Source of the DNA: Aradus depressus
Taxonomy: Eukaryota; Arthropoda; Insecta; Hemiptera; Aradidae
Reading direction: 5' to 3'
DNA length: 64,000 nucleotides
Assembly (NCBI GenBank): GCA_963662175.1
Contig: OY759215.1
Span: 46,455,213 to 46,519,212 of the forward strand
The notes beneath the pieces were generated by a model, which was given only the letters and a program-made list of their open reading frames with translations, was not told the origin of the DNA and did no database searches. Position numbers and translations under genes: made by a program. Shown here one piece after another: positions 56,013 to 64,000 of this stretch (its first letter is position 1; every line of letters begins with the position of its first letter).

Positions 56013-59000
56013 TTAGAGAGTCTCTTCTAAACGTGAGCTGTCAAAAGATGAGTTCTGGTTACTGAAGATCTCTTTGAGTACTGTCGGTGTGGTGTTGCTG
56101 TTGGCCGCCAGACCTCGCATCACTCCTCGCACCTCCTTATTGCCCCCATCCTTTCCCGTCACCACTCTGTCCGCTCCCCTCTCCTCCCCCTTCCCCTTTA
56201 CTTTTGCTTTCTTTGCTTTAGTCATCCTTTTGGCTACATATTTATTTCTGAAAAATAAAATTAAATAAATAAATAGAAACATATTATCTGTAAAGACCAC
56301 ACTAAGCAATGACTACTCAATAGAATGGAGGAAGCACAGTGGAATTAAAGGAAGAAAGGGGCAATTAAAAAAAAAAAAACTCGTCAGTTTACCGGTGATG
56401 TATTACTCTGAACCCAATTTACCGATTGGTTGAAAATCAAAAGGTTTCTTACTAAGAAACTTCTGAGTAATAATACTTATTTTCTTGTTGATACCCCATC
56501 TTTCCCTCTTCCCTATGGTCCGATTCGGCTAAACTTTATACGTGCTATTACTTATGCATTTACTGGGGTGTTAATCCCCGTAAATCCGCTTTCTTTTTCA
56601 CCGTTTCGGCTGAAAATCGATAGGTGTAGTCCTTATAGGATTCTGACACATATACAATTTACAAAACTACATCAAAAAAGGAGTAAAACGCCACCAACCG
56701 CAGCTCTCTATCTCAAACCGTCCGTATATTATTTAAAGTTTTTTTCAGAATTAACACGACTTGATACCGAAATAAGCATTTTTCTCAGTTTTTAACTTGC
56801 TTGAAAATGTAGTTTTCAACTGTTCAAACATCAAAATTGCAGAAGAAAAAAAATGTGTGCAAAATCTGTCACTCATTCCTACAGAATGTCTGGAAGTTGT
56901 CAAATTTCAGAATACCTTCCACATTTAATACGCTTTCCAACGGTTGGTGAAATGATGCGATTCCTTAAATACTTTTGGAGAGATTGCATTTTGAAGGTAG
57001 AAAATTCACGATTTGAATAGGAACGAGCCATTCATTTCAAATAAGGAACTGAGGTGGGCGCAGGTATTTCATACAATCATTGGCTGAAGACCGGGCATAA
57101 ACCACAATAATTAACAGGCCTAGGAAAAAAGAACAGATATGCTTCACTTGTTTTTTGCTGTCTGCCATGTGTGCGTCTCGCTATTCACAGTTAGTTTAAT
57201 GTAAGACTTACACGTTCCTAGCAGAATAGCGTTGTGCAGCAATTTACGAAACCGAAATGTACTTATTAATTTAATATTTTTTCTTACAGCTTTGAAGAAG
57301 AGGACACAGAACGGATGTTAGCATTTAGAAGCGAGGATGCAACTCGGATGTTTACCAAGGTGCCTTTTGAGATTCAGCAACAACTATTATGCAGCCGGCC
57401 TGGAAGGGTTCCGTGCCCATTTTACCACTAGATTAGAGTATATGGCTTTCTACCAACTATAATATGGGATAAAGCCCAGGATTCCACTGCGCAACAAAAT
57501 AGCTAATATTGGTGAACGAGGGATAGAAGAATGGTGTACTTGCCTGTTGAGAGAGGGAGGCTGGTTCAGGCTGCTGTTGGCACTCTCTCTAGGAGCGTCT
57601 CTGATCCCCAAGACGAAGTCCATGAGCCGAGTGGGAGGTGTGCATCGCCCTGACATACCTTCCCCTTCAAAATCTTTCGCTATTGAATTTACAAGCGCAT
57701 TCGGGGTGAGTGACTGCAAAAAATAAAAAATGAAAATGGTGTAGGTGTGGAATAAAGGTCAGCTTAACCTGAACCTAGTCTAAAAATAAAGATTTTTTAA
57801 AAAAAATATTGTAAATTTCACAAAATATATACAATACATAAGAGTACTTACGGTATTTCTACCGTCTTCATCCACTACTTAACAAACTAAGTGAAAGTCC
57901 AACAGGTTCACATTTGTGGCTGTCCCCTCTCCAATCCCTCGCGGTTCCACTTTCCCATTCTCTATATATTAGTCTTAAAAAAATAGAATATAAAATGAAG
58001 TTCCTAAATAAAAAATCTCAATAATAAAAGAAATAGGTTTTTTCCTTTCTCTTCTAGTAGTCATAACACGTCCACTAGAGTACACGAAAGGGCGCTCTGT
58101 TAGTAGTTGATATGAAACCCCGAGGATGAATCACAATAAATAACTCAGAATCCTCTAACGACGACACCTATTGTTTTTCAGCCAAATCGACCAAAGGGGA
58201 GAGCGCGATTAGAGAGGAGGCTTAACATGAAAGCTCTAATAACTGCCGATAGAATGAATGTATCGATACATACTTTTATATGTGTGGTCAAAACCCCATA
58301 GGGACCACACATATGGATTTTCAGCTAAATCTGCCAAACGGGAGGGAAGGACCAAACGGAGGAGGGGATTAGGAGAGAGGCCTAACTCAAAAACTCTAAT
58401 AACTGCCGTTGAAATGAAAGTATCGACATGAAATTACATTTATGGAACAAAACCACATATAAGGACGACAGGTATTAATTTTCAGCGGAATCAGCAGAAG
58501 GGAAGGGGGGTTCAGGGGAGGGGGCTCAATGCAAAAACCCTAATAACTTGCAATTAAATGAATTTATCGACAAAAAATATAGTTTGAGGATTTAGGACCC
58601 AGGCGTTGGAGAGGGGAAAGGCACAAAAATGAAAATGTTGGACCTTCACTTCTTGCGTTAAGTCGTGGCTTAACATACTCGTAGTAGAAAATACCGAAAG
58701 AACTCCCGTGTCGTTAAGAATTAAAATAACACACTTACCATTTTGGTTAATTCAAACGGAAAATTGGTTTCGAGTTCTATGAGTTGATCCAGTCGATCTC
58801 TTTCTATAAACATTAAAAAATAAATTAAACCAAAAAAGTTAATTAATTAACGTAATCAATATTAGGGCGCTTTGATGGCCCCTATAGAGATACATAGCAG
58901 TGAGACCCGGCGTCGCCTGGGAGGAGTCACAAATTTTCATTCTATTTCGAATCTTCTGCCAGTGAATTGTCATTTAAATCAATGACATCTATTACATTAT

Positions 59001-62000
59001 CATGAAACGTGAATGTCGGATATGTCGAAATGTTGCGGGCAATGCAGGACAACGCAGCAAGGTATAATATACATTAAGTGTTGCCATAAATCAAAAAAAA
59101 AAATGAATGCAAATTTAATTTTATTGAAGGTGTACTCATCACGACACGGATACAATACAGCCAAAACGCTTTGTCAGTGTCGGAAAATTATAATCAGTTT
59201 CGAAAAGCTCGCAATTAAGGTGAATTAATTCATTGTTATCCATACTTACCTTATTAACAGTGTTTATGTATCTAAAAAAATTAAAGCATTATATATCCAT
59301 GTTCATATCTCCAGCTATACGAAGTATAGGGGAAGTTATGTAATCGGTCAGAAAATCGAAGCGGAGTTCTTAATGGAATTTCATATTTTCAAACTCCTAA
59401 TTCCAAAAATTGAAAAAAAAAATCTGTCTGTCTGTGAACACGATAACACTCCACATAGAATGAATGTATCAACACGAAATTTCATATATAAATTGAAAGC
59501 ACTATAAGGACGACATCATTAAATTTCGGTGGAATCAACCGAAGGGGAAAGGTGCTTAAAAATTATAATTTTCGCCGATGTAATGAATGTATTGACATGA
59601 AATTTAAAACTTAAATTCAAAACCCCATGAAGATGGAACATACTAATTTTCTATGAAATCGAAGGAAATGGGGGGGGGGGGGGGGGGGGGGGGACCAGAG
59701 GAGGGGAATCGACTCAAATACTCTATTAACTTCTGATGTAATGAAGAGACAAAATTTAGTATAATTCAGAAGCCACTATGTAAGTCAAATATTGAGTTTT
59801 AGCCCAAACGGTCGATTGGTTTTGGAAGAACAAACATGTAATCGATTAATTTGTGATGTTGGGGAAGCACATAGCCGTATATTCACCGACCTCTTTTTTT
59901 ATTTGGTGGTTGAGTTTCTGTTTTTAAGTTCTGTTGTCTTATCAAAAGATATAAAATCAATGTAAGAAAAGGCAGAGTCGGTCTTCGGAATTATCTTCAT
60001 TTAAAATAAAGGAATGTTTCCAGCGCATATCGCTCGTTATCAGCCCAAGCTTTACAGTGATATTTAATGAGGAAAAAATGTATTACTTTATATTATTTTA
60101 ATGAGGCGATCTGGTTCTGAACTGTTTATATCAATCTTCATACGATATAGGATGAAGGAAAGACATACTCATAGAATTTGAAAGACCGTCTTTGTCTCAA
60201 CTTAACTTACCGTCTTCCGGTACGTCCCACATCGTATGACAGTGTTTTTCGCGATACTTCTAATTATCTATTTTCAATCCCAAAATCAAAACTTCACTGC
60301 TTAGATGTATTATCTAAAATAAAGTCTCATCCCGATATGATAAGGCCCGGTGCCCACCTGCGGTAAATGGATGCAACGGCGTCACACTTATACTTAGTAG
60401 CAGTGTGATAGTGAGCCGTTGCGTCCATATTTGGGCCTCAGTTCCTAAGAGGAACCCTGCAGTGCCGGACTTTCAATTGGGAGTTGTCCAATTCCTAGTT
60501 CATTTTTTCTCCTTAACTAATTTGTTCATTGTTTAAAAAAAAATAGATTTTTAGAATGTGGCACCTCTACAAATTATAACTAAAGAAATCAATCAATTTT
60601 ATTTTCCAAGTAATCTATTACTTTACTGAATTTTAAAAGCAGTTTTGCATTTCTGCAAGTAATAAGAAAAAAAGTTAATAAATTGGGACATGTATCCATT
60701 CTTGTTTTATCTAAATCCGCTGTTAAATCAGTGCTCACTATATCTTTGTTTTCTTGTTCCATTACCTACTGTCGATATCATTAAAACAAAGACAAAATTA
60801 AAATGGAGTATCCTCATCAGATATTACGTAGGAATGAAAACATTACTCGATTTCTTCGATTCACATCCATTCATTTTTTAGGACTGTGCGGCAGTTGGCC
60901 TATCCTATCTATCCTATGAAAAAAAAAAAGACTCCCTTCCAATCCTTCATTTAACTTGTTTGTTTTCGTGAATCATGCCTCATTTTTTAATTCACTTCCT
61001 CAAGAATTTTGGTACTTTTAAATAAAAAAAGTGGTGCATGAGTTGTAGTTAGTTATAGTGGTTCATGCCCGGACTTTAACTACGAGATCATATCGCCTAA
61101 TTCAGAGCGCTCTTTCGTCGCTACTACTGATTCATGTGAATCGAAAAGTAGATTAATGTAAAACCATGGGAAATTTTATACAATTTAGTTCCTACAAACA
61201 AAATAATAAAAATAAAATAAAACTAATTGCAATAATATATTTTATTGTAATTTATACTTATAATAATAATTGCATCAACTATAAAACATATATTTTAGTA
61301 ACAAGTATCAAGAATAATAAGCTAAACAATAATAAACAAATACAAAAATATTCAGAAACCCTATATTAGTATTTTCAGTCTTTTTAACAAATTAAGGCCA
61401 TGATTTATCGAATAATTAAAAAATAAATTAACTAATATAATTAACGAAAATTGGCCACTAAATCACTATAAATTAAGAAGAAAAAATAGTATCCATTGTG
61501 CCCCATGCAGTGATGTCAAATTAACGTTTTTCTGCGCACAGGGTAACGAAGAAATATTTAATACAACAAAGAGAACTTTTTTTGACACAGAATATCACAG
61601 CAAAAATGAGGGGCGAAAGCAACAATTGTTTTTGGGTTAGCATGGGACATTTTCATAATTATTCTGAATATTTTTGTTTCACAAGAATTTTAAACAAACT
61701 GGGAAGGAACTATTTCACTTAATATTTTAATTTTATTTATGTACATAATTTTTTTTAAAAAATGTTTAACAAGTTACTAATCCGATAATATCAAATTTCC
61801 CAAAATCCATTTTGTATTTTTGTTCCTAATAATTCACAAAACGACTGGATCAATATCAATTAAATTTCCATCTCTAGAAAATTGGTGTTCACAAATCTTC
61901 ATTTATGACCAACAATAAATGGTGATGCGGAAAAATTCTTTGAATAATAAAGTAACACACCAAATAAAAAGGATTTCAATAGGGGGGAGTATATTATAAA

Positions 62001-63861
62001 TAGATATTGCGAAGGGAGGGGAAGACGAAAGAAATAGCTTTTTACAACAATACTGAGTAATTTCTAATTTTAAAGACCTCGGGGGTGTCATTAGATAGAG
62101 GTAAAAAGAAAAACAAACGCAAATTAACTCCCGAGAAACGCCAGGTGCACCTGCTAGTATAATATAGTTGTTGAAATAAAGTTATTGAGTACCCTGAGTT
62201 GATGAAGACGGTGGTGGGGGCGGGTCTGCCTGTCGTTGTCCTGATCCCGCCTTCTTGCCTTCCGTCTGCAAAGGAAAACAACACACAATATTCATTAATA
62301 GCACACAGGAATAGGGGTGGCAATAATCCTTTATATATATTTATCAATATTTGTCTACCAAATACTTTTAAAATTATATTTATCGAGTATATATCACAAC
62401 TAGGAAACATTAAACAGTGAAATCAATTCATATTTTAACTATTCTTAGTTAAATTATTTAAAAAAGTCATCGTATATATAATTAATCAATTAATTGTATA
62501 ATTAATACACAATGTATAATTAATCAATTAACTTTTCGCACCCCTCCAAAACCAGTCGACCGTTTGCGCTAATATTCAATAGTTAACTTAGATAGGCTCC
62601 TCATACTAAATTTTTGTCGATAAATTCATAACATTGGCAGTTATTAGGGCTTTTGAATTGAGCCCCCTCCCCTTAACCCCTCCTTCCTTTTGATCGATAT
62701 CGCTGAAATTTGACATATTTTGTCCTCATGAGGTTTTGACTTTAAATGTGAAATGTCATGTCGATACGTTCATTACATAAACAGTTATTGGGGTTTTTCA
62801 GTTGAGCCCCTTTCTCTTCTCCCGATTCCGCTGAAAATTAATAAATGTCGTCCTTATGGGGTTTTGAATTCACATACGAAGTTCTGTGCCGATACATTCA
62901 TTACGACGATAGTTATTACAGTTTTTGAGTTAAGCCTCTCCCCTAAAGCCCCTCTCCTTTGCCCGATTTAGCTGTAAACCGATAGGTGTTGTCCTTATGG
63001 AGTTTTGGTCACACATTTAAAATTTTGTATCGATACATTCATTTTATCGGCAGTTATTGGATTATCTTAAACCTCTCCCCTAATCCTCCCTTTCCTTCGG
63101 TCGATTTGGCGGAAAAACAATAGGTGTTGTCGTTAGAGGGTGGTGGATTCACATATATAATTTCGTGTCTATACATCATTTTATCAGGAGGTATCTATCA
63201 TGTTCATGGACACACAGAAATTTTTCATATTTGAAATCTAGAGGTTGGAAAACATGAAATTCCGCTGAAAACTCCGCATCGTATTTTTGACTGATTACAT
63301 AACTTGTATAGCTGGTTATATAAAATTCATACTAATTAAGTTATTTATTAATTGTGACTCATTTTCGGGCTTTAACTAGGAAGTCATATCAACTACTAAC
63401 AGAGCGCTCTGGTGGATATAGCCCGACTCTACTGCGGGAATTCTAAATTTTACCAACCCAGGATAAGTGGTGGAGCCTGTGCGCCAGGTACTCTTTAAAG
63501 AACCCTACCCTAATTACAACCTGGATAGAAAAAATGCAGGATTCTCACGAAGTCACAAAGGAACAGTCGAGAACCCTGTTACCCAGGCAATTAGAACCGG
63601 CTAATGTATATTTAATCAAATAGAGAGCAGAGCTTGCTTACTCGGAGCCCTATGGGAAAGTTCAAATATATATTTTAAAAGGAGGCCCCAAGCAGTATAT
63701 AGTCCAAGCTAATCGAAGTCTCCGTTTACCTTTTTTGTGTTATCCTTCCTTTTGGGCTCCGTACGCTCCTCTCCCATCTTTGATTTGCTGCCTGATTTTG
63801 GAGTTTTCTTTTTTACTGGAGCCGAACTTTTGTTTTTTTCAACGGAAATATTTTTCGCCTC
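56013..63861 (-). CDS. Unrecognised basic protein, last five exons (5' end outside window)
   Basis: Exons: 63861-63730, 62265-62193, 58803-58739, 57713-57544, 56247-56013. Phases agree throughout and total 675 nt, 224 residues plus TAA. The visible protein begins Lys-rich (NISVEKNKSSAPVKKKTPK), then a poly-proline run, a short amphipathic stretch (ERDRLDQLIELETNFPFEL), then SLTPNALVNSIAKDF and TPPTRLMDFVLGIRD, a very basic segment (KRMTKAKKAKVKGKGEERG) and a C-terminus TVLKEIFSNQNSSFDSSRLEE. Charge and composition suggest a nuclear, chromatin-type protein, but no family is recognised. The intron after exon 57713-57544 seems to begin GC (CAACAG before GCAAGT). Exon structure is well supported; function is unknown. 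Confidence 0.7.
56385..56650 (-). repeat. Repeat B, partial copy
   Basis: CGTCAGTTTACCGGTGATG and the modules CGGCTGAAAATCGATAGGTG and GTCCTTATAGGATTCTGAC. It lies in the last intron of the unrecognised gene, beside its final exon. Confidence 0.62.
57285..57431 (+). pseudogene. Isolated plus-strand exon-like piece with a BESS-like segment
   Basis: After an acceptor-like TTTTTTCTTACAG the frame reads FEEEDTERMLAFRSEDATRM, then FTKVPFEIQQQLL and stops at TAG. The spacing of Asp, Phe/Met and the final Ile/Leu pattern recalls a BESS motif of MADF-BESS proteins. No partner exon was found; it lies opposite the unrecognised gene, in its last intron. Confidence 0.3.
58062..58142 (+). mobile_element. 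SINE tail fragment
   Basis: Only the last 80 bases of the family (GTCCACTAGAGT, GGGCGCTCTGTTAGTAG) and the GATGAATCACAATAA end. Confidence 0.7.
58148..58620 (+). repeat. Repeat B, internal modules
   Basis: Three consecutive modules of about 140 bp (each with GACGACACCTATT-like, GGCTTAACATGAAAGCTC-like and TAATAACTGCCGATAG-like segments); both termini are missing. Confidence 0.7.
59306..59893 (+). repeat. Repeat B, full-length copy with internal poly-G
   Basis: Starts CTCCAGCTATACGAAGTATAG and ends GGGGAAGCACATAGCCGTAT followed by TCACCGACCTCTTTTTTT. A module purine run has become a 24-base poly-G (59670-59693). Confidence 0.76.
60345..60440. repeat. Short hairpin-forming repeat
   Basis: GGATGCAACGGC and TCACAC pair with GTGTGA and GCCGTTGCGTCC; flanks GGCCCGGTGCCCACC and TTTGGGCCT suggest a miniature inverted-repeat element. 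In the intron between exons 62265-62193 and 58803-58739. Confidence 0.5.
61053..61126 (-). mobile_element. SINE tail fragment
   Basis: Reads GGTTCATGCCCGGACTTTAAC through AGAGCGCTCTTTCGTCGC; the remainder of the element is missing. Confidence 0.7.
62105..62156 (+). mobile_element. Possible Helitron 3' end
   Basis: CTCCCGAGAAACGCCAGG, TGCACCTGCTAG followed by T resembles an arthropod Helitron terminus. No matching 5' end was identified. Confidence 0.35.
62525..63315 (-). repeat. Repeat B, longest copy, five modules
   Basis: Reverse orientation. Right end GATTACATAACTTGTATAGC; at least four successive modules spaced about 140 bp (GTCCTCATGAGG, GTCGTCCTTATGGGG, GTTGTCCTTATGGAG, GTTGTCGTTAGAGGG). 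The left end (AATTAACTTTTCGCACCCCTCC) corresponds to the family 3' region. Confidence 0.75.
63352..63510 (-). mobile_element. SINE tail and partial body
   Basis: TTGTGACTCATTTTCGGGC followed by the family tail, with deletions; the head is missing. Confidence 0.7.
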
Positions 63862-64000
63862 CTAAAAAATGAAACTGGAATTAGAAATAATTTAATCTGG
63901 TAAGAGATAAATGTGCATCATAACGTTTTTAAGGATCACCATTGACGGATCTTCATTTCCCGCTATTTTTAATCTTACTGATTAAGTAGAATAAGTATTT

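Noticed and set aside
61166..61369. 67-codon Asn/Lys/Ile-rich plus-strand frame
   Set aside because: Composition is that of low-complexity AT-rich DNA; no motif.

Overview
The window is eukaryotic nuclear DNA, most likely from an insect or another arthropod with an AT-rich, repeat-laden genome. Genes are split into short coding exons with GT-AG introns. The introns are packed with tRNA-derived SINEs, hAT, Harbinger-like and Helitron elements, non-LTR reverse transcriptase debris and foldback elements. The host gene families recognised are animal ones, and a short (CCTAA)n run fits the insect telomere motif. I cannot name the species.

Three host genes lie on the minus strand, all transcribed right to left. 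(1) 1,057-18,569: thirteen exons of a synaptonemal-complex protein 2 (SYCP2)-like gene, 5' end complete and 3' end running off the left edge. It has the armadillo-like N-terminus, the following conserved domain, and one giant 2.6-kb exon carrying an exact array of nine 10-residue units with S-P-x-K-type sites next to a SUMO-interacting-type motif. (2) 25,339-50,917: a complete MED14 (Mediator scaffold subunit) gene in 26 coding exons whose phases all agree, giving about 1,498 residues, plus a non-coding first exon near 51.1 kb. (3) 56,013-63,861: the last five exons (224 residues) of a basic, low-complexity protein I do not recognise; its 5' end is off the right edge and one intron appears to start with GC.

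Between and inside these genes the DNA is mostly mobile. At least 16 pieces of one tRNA-derived SINE are scattered through the window. A second interspersed family (called repeat B here) has palindromic ends and internal modules of about 140 bp. Well-bounded single elements include a 629-bp hAT deletion derivative with a perfect 8-bp target duplication, a 792-bp Helitron-like element with internal 67-bp tandem units, two nearly identical 382/381-bp elements with 28-bp terminal inverted repeats and 4-bp duplications, a Harbinger-like element, and several foldback elements. Degenerate coding pieces include non-LTR reverse transcriptase fragments, an internally deleted copy of a transposon-associated zinc-finger protein family, and a possible retrocopy in a MED14 intron.

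MED14 and the SYCP2-like gene are same-strand neighbours with no evident functional link. Homology calls come from recognising family motifs by eye; exon models come from matching splice sites and reading phase. No database search was run.
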